NCBI GenBank assembly: GCA_002359735.1
Contig: DENS01000001.1
Coordinates: forward strand, 117,283 to 166,378
DNA: 49,096 bases
DNA from: Micavibrio sp. UBA2638
Lineage (GTDB): Bacteria; Pseudomonadota; Alphaproteobacteria; Micavibrionales; Micavibrionaceae
Direction of reading: 5' to 3'
This document shows, in pieces, positions 1 through 7,560 of the stretch (position 1 is its first letter; every line of letters begins with the position of its first letter). The position numbers and the translations under genes were made by a program. The notes below the pieces were generated by a model, which did not search any database, was not told the DNA's origin, and worked only from the letters and a program-made list of their open reading frames with translations.

Positions 1-378
1 GAGGAGGAAGAAGACGAAGAAGAGCAGATAGGCGCAGACGGCCTTCCTATTCCCCGGAAACCCAAAAACCCGATAATCGACGGACGACGTCAGATTATGT
101 TGATGCATTTAGAGCCCACAGCCGATGAATGGGAAGTAAAAAGCCTTATTGTAAAAGGAGAACAATATTTCAATCAATTTCCCAATTGGGACGAAAAAGG
201 ATGCGCATTTTTTCGCGCATGTATTGAAGCATTGCAAATGGGTGAAATCCCCGATTTTGATGATCTAATAGATGCCCAGCTCTCGGACGACAGCCGTAAA
301 GGTGGTGGCCGACGCGGCCGCATAGGCAGAAAATCACCCAAAGCCAACCCTGCGGCGCTAATGGGCATGAAGAAATAA
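1..378 (+). CDS. C-terminal part of an unknown acidic protein (5' truncated)
   Basis: The reading frame is open from the first base of the window, so the ATG at 97 is probably internal and the gene starts upstream. The visible part opens with a run of Glu/Asp residues (codons 1-8), followed by a Pro/Lys-rich linker. A compact, mostly helical segment follows (about codons 33-95, with several Trp/Phe residues), and the tail is basic and Gly/Arg-rich (RKGGGRRGRIGRK). The charge pattern of an acidic stretch, then a globular part, then a basic tail suggests a cytoplasmic protein that binds nucleic acid or a partner protein. I do not recognise the family. The stop lies 4 bases from the stop of the convergent terD gene. 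Confidence 0.6.
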   Translation, partial: EEEEDEEEQIGADGLPIPRKPKNPIIDGRRQIMLMHLEPTADEWEVKSLIVKGEQYFNQFPNWDEKGCAFFRACIEALQMGEIPDFDDLIDAQLSDDSRKGGGRRGRIGRKSPKANPAALMGMKK

Positions 379-381
379 CAG

Positions 382-1023
382 CTATTGCTGAATAATTATA
401 AGGCCTTTTGACTTACCATAGGTGTAAAGACCGTCAGCATGAAATTCTGCCTGAGGGCGGAAATGCCATTTTGGGCCTTCACGATCCAAATATCCGACGA
501 TCATTCCGCATTCCTCATGATCTACAACTTCATTGGAAATATCAAAACGGCATAACTCCTGCCCATTGTCTTCATTCACGATACGTACATAGGCACTGCG
601 CACCATTCCCAAACTTTGCTCTTTTTCCGGCCCTTGATAGATCGATAAAAAGATCACAATGCGCATAATATCAAACGGCACGCCATGTAAATCAATAGAT
701 ATAGCTTCATCATCCCCTTCGCCAGCACCGGAGCGACTATCGCCATGCAATTTAATGGCCCCATCCAGCGCCATCATATTGTTATAAAATATAAAATCTT
801 CATCAATACGGGTTTCTTCATTACGATCCAATAAAAACAGACTGACATCTAAATCCAGAGTATCGCCATCAAAGGCATTGATTTCCCAGCCCATACCAAC
901 TTTTATATTATGAAGCGCCGGGTCTTTTTCAAATAAATTAATGTCATCCCCCAGAGACACAAAACCATCGTCAAGTTCAACGTCTTTATCCTCAAAACGG
1001 GTATCAAAAATATCATCAGGCAT
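382..1023 (-). CDS. terD: TerD family protein
   Basis: This is a 213-residue TerD-domain protein. It shows the family hallmarks in order: VGMGWEIN near residue 43, DLDVSLFLLD near 57, the FIFYNN segment near 77, a GEGDDEAISIDL acidic loop near 100-112, and the VRIVNEDNGQELCRFD strand near 147. Family members bind calcium through these clustered Asp/Glu residues and are linked to tellurite, phage and general stress resistance. It is soluble, with no signal peptide. It is the last gene of a minus-strand group with the antiporter and the TerA-like gene, 60 bases after the antiporter. The classical terZABCDEF cluster is absent, so a specific tellurite role is not supported. Confidence 0.9.
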   Translation of the reverse strand: MPDDIFDTRFEDKDVELDDGFVSLGDDINLFEKDPALHNIKVGMGWEINAFDGDTLDLDVSLFLLDRNEETRIDEDFIFYNNMMALDGAIKLHGDSRSGAGEGDDEAISIDLHGVPFDIMRIVIFLSIYQGPEKEQSLGMVRSAYVRIVNEDNGQELCRFDISNEVVDHEECGMIVGYLDREGPKWHFRPQAEFHADGLYTYGKSKGLIIIQQ

Positions 1024-1083
1024 TATTTAAACTCTCGGTTATTCAGTAAATCTTTCTTACCGCAAAATTATACCATGTCAGAA

Positions 1084-2058
1084 TCACAACGTATAAATAT
1101 AAATATTGTAAATGACATACAGCGCCACAAAAGTAAGGCCGATTGGACGCGTGATTTTATTATAAAATATCAATAACAGGCTAAATATCACACTTACTGT
1201 TAAGACAACCCACATATCAAAATCAACCAATTGCTGCTCATAACTATCGCCGCTAATCGGTTTAATCATCGCCGTAAGACCTATGATCATAAGAATATTA
1301 AAGACATTTGATCCGATAATATTACCCAAAACAATTTCACTATAGCCTTTGCGCGCTGCAATTATACAGGTTGATAATTCCGGTAAAGATGTACCAAATG
1401 CAATAATACTCAAGGCAATGACGGCCTCTGGCACCTCAAGAATATTGGCTGACACCTTGGCACCGCGCACCAAAAACTCAGCCCCTCCGGCAACACACAC
1501 TAACCCCAGCAATAAAAATAAATAAGGTTGCCACGCATATGAAAATTCTGAGGCCTCAACCTCTTCATTCTCTGCAGGAATTCCGCCGCGCAGCGACATT
1601 TTATACTGCAAAAAGATGTAGGCGATTAAAAGAATAACCATTGAAATACCGGCTATTCGGCTGATGTCCCCTTGCAACAACAAAAACATCATTATACAAG
1701 TCGCAATTAACATGAAGACCAGATCTTTTATGACACCCTGCGTTCTTGTTTTCAAAACAACAAATACCGAGGTCATACCGATAACCAATAAAATATTGGC
1801 GATGTTCGAACCCAGAACATTACCAATGGCAATACCACCAGATCCCTGCATATTAGCAATCATGGACACCACAAATTCGGGCAAGGATGTACCAATTGCC
1901 ACAATTGTAAAACCAACAACCAAAGGGGATATGCCAAAATGCGTGGCAATATATACGGCCGAATCAACAGTCCAGTCACCACCCTTGATCAACAACCATA
2001 TACCAAGCCCCATGGCCCCCATGGCCAATACAAATAGTTCTGTATTCGATATATCCAT
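1084..2058 (-). CDS. K+-dependent Na+/Ca2+ antiporter family protein (CaxA/YrbG type)
   Basis: This 324-residue inner-membrane protein has about ten hydrophobic helices arranged as two inverted halves. Each half carries the CaCA-family alpha repeat: VAIGTSLPEFVVS with GNVLGSNIANILL in the first (about residues 53-91), and IAFGTSLPELSTC with GNIIGSNVFNILM in the second (about 219-257). The paired GTSLPE and G-GSN motifs contain the ion-coordinating acidic and Asn residues. It probably extrudes Ca2+ in exchange for Na+ or H+. It sits between the TerA-like and terD genes on the same strand, which links calcium handling to calcium-binding Ter proteins. The ATG start at 2058 fits the first transmembrane helix. 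Confidence 0.9.
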   Translation of the reverse strand: MDISNTELFVLAMGAMGLGIWLLIKGGDWTVDSAVYIATHFGISPLVVGFTIVAIGTSLPEFVVSMIANMQGSGGIAIGNVLGSNIANILLVIGMTSVFVVLKTRTQGVIKDLVFMLIATCIMMFLLLQGDISRIAGISMVILLIAYIFLQYKMSLRGGIPAENEEVEASEFSYAWQPYLFLLLGLVCVAGGAEFLVRGAKVSANILEVPEAVIALSIIAFGTSLPELSTCIIAARKGYSEIVLGNIIGSNVFNILMIIGLTAMIKPISGDSYEQQLVDFDMWVVLTVSVIFSLLLIFYNKITRPIGLTFVALYVIYNIYIYTL

Positions 2059-2189
2059 ATTATACTTTAATTTCTTGGTTTTATTTTGGTGGCAGGTGAC
2101 ACCGGCGAATAATTAGTCTAACTGCGTATCCGCGAATGCACAAATACAAATATTTTTACCCTACCCTTACATTTACATTGTCAAAATCA

Positions 2190-2933
2190 TCAGGATTTAT
2201 GCCCCTCGCCCCACTCCAGACCATATCCAAATGCCCTGTCCATTTCAGAATGACCAGGGAAGTATTCAGTATAATTGGTTAGTTTTATGCCTCCCCGGAT
2301 ATTTTCCAAACCGCCAACAGCACACAGGGACAAAGAATCGTCATGGGCTTTTAAGGTCACGTACAGATCATTTTCACCCGGCACATCAACAACCAGTTGT
2401 GGCTTGATTTCACTCCAGCTAGGTGCCCCTTCATAAATATAAATATAAACGAGAATGCGCTTAATTTCATTCCAGTACTTGCCATTGACCAATAGATATT
2501 CATCATGCCCGTCTGCGTCCCCTGTACGTTCATCACCGGACAAGGAAATAAAAGGCGGTTTATCAAAATCACCAAATTTTTCTCCAAAGGCCTGAATAGC
2601 CCCGCGCGTTCCGTCTTGCATTTCATAAAGACAGCCAATATCCAGATCGACGCCAACCTTACGGGCCTTTTTAAACATTTTGCCGAAAAACCCGGATTCC
2701 TGTACCAAGACATTATCCCATGCCACGCCAATTAAGATTGATTCAAAACCATTTGGCCCCGGGCTTACGGCAACATGCCCCCCCGGTTCACTCAGAAATT
2801 CACAATTCTCAGGGTGATCGCTGGCCTCTTTATACCCAGCAGCCCCCAAAGAGCGTCCATGCTTGGAAAATTTAGCACGGCTTTTTGTCGCATCCATTAT
2901 TGCGCTGGCTGAGGGACTTAAGTCTTCGCTCAT
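2190..2933 (-). CDS. TerA/TerD-like stress protein
   Basis: This Ter-family protein has 247 residues if it starts at the ATG at 2933. That ATG has an AAGGA element about 11 bases upstream; the frame also extends to a TTG at 2978 without a comparable ribosome site. The C-terminal ~170 residues resemble TerA/TerD domains: ILIGVAWDN, VDLDIGCLYEMQDGTRGAI, the DERTGDADGHDEYLLVN acidic loop, and IKRILVYIYIYEGAPSW. The N-terminal ~60 residues are low in predicted structure. Calcium-type acidic residues are present in the loop. It is the first Ter-type gene of the minus-strand group, 131 bases ahead of the antiporter. TerA is the closest family by overall layout; a TerD paralogue with an extension is the alternative. 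Confidence 0.75.
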   Translation of the reverse strand: MSEDLSPSASAIMDATKSRAKFSKHGRSLGAAGYKEASDHPENCEFLSEPGGHVAVSPGPNGFESILIGVAWDNVLVQESGFFGKMFKKARKVGVDLDIGCLYEMQDGTRGAIQAFGEKFGDFDKPPFISLSGDERTGDADGHDEYLLVNGKYWNEIKRILVYIYIYEGAPSWSEIKPQLVVDVPGENDLYVTLKAHDDSLSLCAVGGLENIRGGIKLTNYTEYFPGHSEMDRAFGYGLEWGEGHKS

Positions 2934-3060
2934 TTCAATAGTATTCCTTTTAAAATTCAGTCTGTACCACGATGGCAATCTTACACGAAGACCGTCCGAA
3001 ATTCTAACGCTTTGGCAAATATTAGTATAAAACTTGTATTAATATAGAACTTGGTTAGGC

Positions 3061-3633
3061 CTATCCAAATTCACAGCCATCAATATGGTCATTTACCATA
3101 CCCATGGCCTGCATGAAGGAATAACATGTGGTTGGGCCGACAAATTTCCAGCCGCGGCGTTTTAAATCTTTTGACATAGCTTGAGCAACATCATTATAAG
3201 CCACCACATCTTTACGGCTTTCAGGACGGCTATGACGCTTGGGCTCATAACGCCAAAAATACACATGCAATGCTCCAAATTCCTCTGTCATTTCCATGGC
3301 CCGGGTTGCATTATTAATGGTGGCCTCGATTTTGCCTTTATGGCGAATAATGCCAGTATCATTCATTAAACGCGCGACATCACATTCATCGAATTGAGCC
3401 ACTTTCCAAAAATCAAAACCATCAAACGCAGATCTAAAATTCTCACGCTTACGTAATATTGTTATCCAGCTCAGGCCGGCCTGAAATCCCTCTAAGCATA
3501 TTTTTTCAAATAAACGTACGTCATCATGTACCGGGCGCCCCCATTCTTTATCGTGGTAACGAACATACACATCATCATCACCGCACCACCAGCAACGCCG
3601 CTTACCATCCTTACCGGTAATCAAACTATTCAT
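3061..3633 (-). CDS. tag: DNA-3-methyladenine glycosylase I
   Basis: This 190-residue base-excision repair enzyme removes 3-methyladenine from alkylated DNA. The family signature is clear: RCWWCGDDDVYVRYHDKEWG near the start, LFEKICLEGFQAGLSWITIL near 42-61, GIIRHKGKI near 94, and KFVGPTTCYSFMQAMGMVNDH near the end. The four zinc-snap ligands expected for Tag can be matched to an N-terminal Cys and His27, and to His and Cys in NDHIDGC at the C-terminus. It is soluble and cytoplasmic. It lies 127 bases upstream of the TerA-like gene on the same strand and is divergent from the DUF3137 gene. Confidence 0.93.
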   Translation of the reverse strand: MNSLITGKDGKRRCWWCGDDDVYVRYHDKEWGRPVHDDVRLFEKICLEGFQAGLSWITILRKRENFRSAFDGFDFWKVAQFDECDVARLMNDTGIIRHKGKIEATINNATRAMEMTEEFGALHVYFWRYEPKRHSRPESRKDVVAYNDVAQAMSKDLKRRGWKFVGPTTCYSFMQAMGMVNDHIDGCEFG

Positions 3634-3696
3634 TTCAAGATTTTAACCTTTTTAAAATAACCAAGATCTATCATTATACTGTAAAGGAACTGTATC

Positions 3697-4827
3697 ATGA
3701 TATTCAAAATCGGACATTGGCTGGACAAACAATATTATAAATTTTTTCCGCCCGAGGATGAGGGGCTGGGACTTAATAACAGCGAAAATCTAAACGGCAA
3801 CGGGCAGATTACCGACTTTCGCGGTATGAGCGATCAAGAATTTCTGAGTCATACAACGCCGGATCTTAACGCGCTGGAACGCATTCGAGTCATTAAATAC
3901 GCGGTTTATCAAACCAGAAAAAAAATCGCTATTCCAGTCTGCGCCATTATCCTCCCATTAACCGGCTATATTGATTATCTATTGCTATGGTTACAGCGTG
4001 GTAACGATGATTCAGGCGCGGGGCTTACATTTTTAGTGGCCAGTGTAATTTACTGGTGGGTAACGCAACCAAAACGAGAATACACACGTAGCTATAAAGA
4101 AAAAATTTTACCAAAACTGGCCAAAACCTTCGGCGAATTCATTTATGATGTGGATGGAAAAATTGCGATGAGCGCGCTTCAACCATCAAAAATCATTCCA
4201 TCCTTCGATAAATACAAATCTGAAGATTACTTTAAAGGCACATATAAGGGCGTAGACATGGAATTCTCCGAGGCTCATCTCACCGAAACAAGAGGGTCTG
4301 GAAAAAACAGGCGCCGGGTCACTACGTTTAAGGGACTCATTATTTTGCTGGATATGCAGTCCAAAAAATTTCTTGGCCATACCATATTAGACAAAAACAA
4401 AACCGCATTGAGTGAATGGTTTAAAGAAAAAACGTCACAAATGAAGCGCGCCCGCATGGTCGACCCGGAATTTGAAAAAATTTTTGATGCATACACCAAT
4501 GACCAGGTAGAGGCGCGATACCTGATTGACCCGCTTATGATTGAAAACCTGAAAGGTTTATACGAAGAATATGACGGAAAGGCTATGAACGTAGCCTGGT
4601 ATGATTCAAAAATGCTGATTATGATTTCTTCAAAACACAATCATTTCGAACCAGCACATATAAAAATTCCGGCAACCGACCCCAGAAGCATTCTAAATAT
4701 GAAACATGAAATTGGCCAGATACTCAGTATTGTCGAAAGACTTGATCTATATGATCCGGCGGATCTGGAAAACCAGCGTGATGCATTATCACGCGAAATT
4801 GCCGGCGAACAACAACAAACTGCGTAA
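3697..4827 (+). CDS. DUF3137 domain-containing membrane protein
   Basis: This 376-residue protein has two hydrophobic segments near residues 74-90 (IPVCAIILPLTGYIDYLLLW) and 105-125, then a large soluble domain. The WVTQPKREY / SYKEKILPKL region, the MEFSEAHLTET strand and the FKGLIILLDMQ strand match the DUF3137 (galanin-like annotation) family, whose function is unknown. An AAGGAA ribosome site sits a few bases ahead of the ATG. It is probably an inner-membrane protein with most of its mass in the cytoplasm. It is closely followed by a nitroreductase gene, but no functional link is evident. Confidence 0.8.
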   Translation: MIFKIGHWLDKQYYKFFPPEDEGLGLNNSENLNGNGQITDFRGMSDQEFLSHTTPDLNALERIRVIKYAVYQTRKKIAIPVCAIILPLTGYIDYLLLWLQRGNDDSGAGLTFLVASVIYWWVTQPKREYTRSYKEKILPKLAKTFGEFIYDVDGKIAMSALQPSKIIPSFDKYKSEDYFKGTYKGVDMEFSEAHLTETRGSGKNRRRVTTFKGLIILLDMQSKKFLGHTILDKNKTALSEWFKEKTSQMKRARMVDPEFEKIFDAYTNDQVEARYLIDPLMIENLKGLYEEYDGKAMNVAWYDSKMLIMISSKHNHFEPAHIKIPATDPRSILNMKHEIGQILSIVERLDLYDPADLENQRDALSREIAGEQQQTA

Positions 4828-4866
4828 ATCTTGACCTATTGTAAAGAGCGCGCTAAATCATCCCAT

Positions 4867-5469
4867 ATGGATACACATGAGACTATTCGCGCGCGCCGTG
4901 CCGTTAAACATTACGACCCGGATTTTATTATCCCCGAAGCCCATGAAAAGGAGCTTTTCGATCTAGCGCGTCAGTCACCAACATCATTTAACATGCAAAA
5001 CTGGCGCTTTGTCATTGTCAAAGATAAAGCGAAACGCCAACAAATACGCGCCGCCGCATGGGGGCAGGCCCAAATAACAGAAGCCTCACTGCTTGTCATT
5101 TTATGTGCAGATACACATGCTCATAAAAAAGACCCGGCGCGATATTGGCACGGTGCCCCACAAGCCGCGCAAGACGCGCTAATCCCTAAAATCACACCCT
5201 TTTATGAAGAACTCCCCCAAAGACAGCGCGACGAAGCAATGCGATCAGTCGGCATTGCTGCGCAAACGCTGATGCTGGCGGCAAAAGCATTCGGATACGA
5301 TTCTTGCCCAATGATTGGTTTCGACAGTGATGAAGTTGGCAAAATAATTGACCTGCCAGACGACCACGTGATCGGCATGATTATCACCATAGGTAAAGCG
5401 ATTAAACCCGCATGGCCGAAAACGGGACAGCTGCCCGATCAGGAAATCATTCTAATCGACAAGTTCTAA
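4867..5469 (+). CDS. Nitroreductase family protein
   Basis: This FMN-dependent NAD(P)H oxidoreductase-type protein has 200 residues from the ATG at 4867. A TTG at 4831 would add 12 residues but has little support. Visible family features are the N-terminal RARRAVKHYDP segment that contacts FMN phosphate, SPTSFNMQNWRFVIV that packs on the flavin, and the late GIAAQTLMLAAKAFGYDSCPMIGFD helix-strand region. The natural substrate cannot be told; members reduce quinones, nitroaromatics or enones. It is soluble, and it starts 39 bases after the DUF3137 gene. Confidence 0.88.
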   Translation: MDTHETIRARRAVKHYDPDFIIPEAHEKELFDLARQSPTSFNMQNWRFVIVKDKAKRQQIRAAAWGQAQITEASLLVILCADTHAHKKDPARYWHGAPQAAQDALIPKITPFYEELPQRQRDEAMRSVGIAAQTLMLAAKAFGYDSCPMIGFDSDEVGKIIDLPDDHVIGMIITIGKAIKPAWPKTGQLPDQEIILIDKF

Positions 5470-5557
5470 CACAATGAGTTTTTCCTTTAAATCCCGCGCA
5501 TTTGTGCTATACAGGGCCCAATAAGATTTTAAGTTTTATAGTGGAGTAATATCTCAG

Positions 5558-7234
5558 ATGGCATCTTATCAATATGTTTATGTAATGAACGGTTTGTCGA
5601 AATCATTCGATAACAAAAAAATTCTGGAAAATGTAACCCTGTCCTTTTTCCCTGGCGCAAAAATCGGTGTTTTGGGGCCAAATGGTGCGGGTAAATCCAC
5701 CTTGCTGAAAATTATGGCCGGACGTGATAAAGAATTTACGGGCGAGGCATGGTCAGCAGAAGGCGCACGTGTGGGCTACCTGGAACAGGAACCGGAACTG
5801 GACCCCAATAAAACAGTTCAGGAAAATGTGATGGAAGGCCTTGGCGAAATCAAAGAAAAGCTGGACCGTTTTAATGCGATTGGCATGGAAATGGGTGAAC
5901 CGGATGCCGATTTCGACGCGCTTTCCACCGAAATGGCAGAGTTACAGGATTATCTGGATAATAATGACGGATGGGAATTGGAACGCACCATTCAAATTGC
6001 CATGGATGCACTGCGCTGCCCGCCGGCAGATTCTCCTGTCACTAATCTTTCAGGCGGGGAGCGCCGCCGCGTTGCCCTTTGTAAGTTATTGTTGGAAAAA
6101 CCTGATTTATTGCTGCTTGACGAACCGACCAACCATCTGGACGCCGAAAGTGTGGCTTGGCTACAAAAATTCTTGGATGAATATAAAGGCACCGTTGTAA
6201 TGGTGACGCACGATCGTTATTTCCTTGATAACGTCACCGGATGGATTCTGGAAGTCGACCGCGGGCGCGGCATTCCTTATGAAGGTAATTATTCGGCTTA
6301 TCTGGAAGCCAAGCGTAAGCGTATGGAACAAGAATCACGCGAAGAAGAGGGGCGTAAAAAGACCCTGAAGCGTGAACAGGAATGGATGGGCCAAAGTCCG
6401 TCTGCCCGCCGGACAAAATCAAAAGCCCGCATAAATTCTTACAACGAATTGCTGGCGAAATCCGAGGCCAATACCAACCGCGATGCACAAATCGTCATCC
6501 CGACGCCACCGCGCCTTGGTGATTTGGTAATTGAAGCCAAAAATATTTCCAAAGGATTTGGCGACAAACAGTTGATCGAAGGGCTTTCATTTAAATTGCC
6601 CCCAGGCGGCATTGTCGGGGTTATCGGACCAAACGGTGCGGGTAAATCCACATTATTCAAAATGATCACCGGACAGGAAAACCCGGATAGCGGGGAATTC
6701 AACGTCGGGGAAACTGTTAAACTCGGCTATGTTGACCAAAGCCGTGATAGCCTTGATCCGAAGAAAACTGTCTGGGAAGAAATTTCTGGCGGAACAGATA
6801 TCATAAAACTTGGCAAAATCGAGATGCAATCACGGGCTTACGTGTCTGCATTTAATTTCCGCAAAGGTGACCAGCAACAGTTGGTCGGCAATCTATCAGG
6901 AGGACAACGCAACCGCGTACATTTGGCTAAAATGTTAAAAGAAGAAGCCAATGTCATCCTTTTGGACGAACCCACCAATGATTTGGACACAGAAACATTA
7001 GCGGCATTGGAAGAAGCTATTGAAAATTTTGCTGGCTGCGCCGTCATTATCTCTCACGATCGCTGGTTTCTGGACCGTCTATGTACGCATATTCTCGCTT
7101 TTGAAGGTGAAAGCCATGTTGAATGGTTTGAGGGTAATTATCAGGATTATGAGGCCGATTACCATCGCCGCATGGGTCATGACGCAGACACCCCGAAACG
7201 CATCAAATACAAGCCGTTAAGGAAGGCCGGATAA
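5558..7234 (+). CDS. ettA: Energy-dependent translational throttle protein EttA (ABC-F ATPase)
   Basis: This 558-residue ABC-F protein gates the first elongation step on the ribosome according to the ATP/ADP ratio. Two ABC cassettes lie in tandem with no membrane segments. The first has a GPNGAGKST Walker A near 40, an LSGGERRRVAL signature near 165 and an LLLLDEPTNHLD Walker B near 185. The second has GPNGAGKST near 353, LSGGQRNRV near 445 and LLDEPTNDLD near 468. The arm insertion in the first cassette (ELQDYLDNNDGWELERTI region) and the basic P-site tRNA interaction linker (about residues 245-300, KRKRMEQESREEEGRKKTLK) identify EttA among the ABC-F types. A strong terminator follows the gene. 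Confidence 0.95.
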   Translation: MASYQYVYVMNGLSKSFDNKKILENVTLSFFPGAKIGVLGPNGAGKSTLLKIMAGRDKEFTGEAWSAEGARVGYLEQEPELDPNKTVQENVMEGLGEIKEKLDRFNAIGMEMGEPDADFDALSTEMAELQDYLDNNDGWELERTIQIAMDALRCPPADSPVTNLSGGERRRVALCKLLLEKPDLLLLDEPTNHLDAESVAWLQKFLDEYKGTVVMVTHDRYFLDNVTGWILEVDRGRGIPYEGNYSAYLEAKRKRMEQESREEEGRKKTLKREQEWMGQSPSARRTKSKARINSYNELLAKSEANTNRDAQIVIPTPPRLGDLVIEAKNISKGFGDKQLIEGLSFKLPPGGIVGVIGPNGAGKSTLFKMITGQENPDSGEFNVGETVKLGYVDQSRDSLDPKKTVWEEISGGTDIIKLGKIEMQSRAYVSAFNFRKGDQQQLVGNLSGGQRNRVHLAKMLKEEANVILLDEPTNDLDTETLAALEEAIENFAGCAVIISHDRWFLDRLCTHILAFEGESHVEWFEGNYQDYEADYHRRMGHDADTPKRIKYKPLRKAG

Positions 7235-7260
7235 ACGGGTTTTTATATTTATCATGTAAG

Positions 7261-7287
7261 AAAGAGAGGGCCCCCCTCTCTTTTTTT
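7261..7287 (+). terminator. Intrinsic terminator after ettA
   Basis: This is a perfect 10-bp stem, AAAGAGAGGG paired with CCCTCTCTTT, with a CCC loop and continued by a run of T. It ends ettA transcription and separates it from the DotA/TraY operon. Confidence 0.92.
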
Positions 7288-7560
7288 ATATCTGATTGAA
7301 CATCACACAACGCAGGAAATAATTACAGACCACTAACTTAGGCTATGGAAATACAAAAATTTGGCCGCATGTGATTTGAAAAATAATAAAAAACCAGAGG
7401 TAAGAAAAAAATTGCCCTTATCCTGGAAGAAACTATCATATTCAATTGAAATCATGATAAAATATGAAGATTAACTGCGTGTTTTATTAAAATTTTAAAT
7501 GTTTTTCATGTAGACTATATGTGCGGTAGTAAAATATTTTTTGAGTGGTAGAAGATTAAC
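7288..7560 (+). promoter_or_regulatory. AT-rich leader and probable promoter region of the DotA/TraY operon
   Basis: Together with the terminator this is a gap of about 325 bases without a credible gene. It is markedly A/T-rich compared with the flanking coding DNA. The best sigma70-like candidate is TTGCCC (7412-7417), a 16-base spacer and TATCAT (7434-7439). A second TTGAAA lies at 7446-7451. No strong Shine-Dalgarno precedes the GTG at 7561; only a GAAG-like element is present. The assignment as promoter region is inference from position and composition. Confidence 0.35.

Noticed and set aside
1664..2116. 150-codon plus-strand ORF
   Set aside because: It is antisense to the antiporter gene, whose motifs are unambiguous.
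382..2933. A tellurite resistance (terZABCDEF) operon
   Set aside because: Only TerD and a TerA-like protein are present, with an antiporter between them; the other cluster members are missing.
2934..2978. N-terminal extension of the TerA-like gene from a TTG
   Set aside because: The ATG at 2933 has a better-placed AAGGA, and the extension shows no family similarity.
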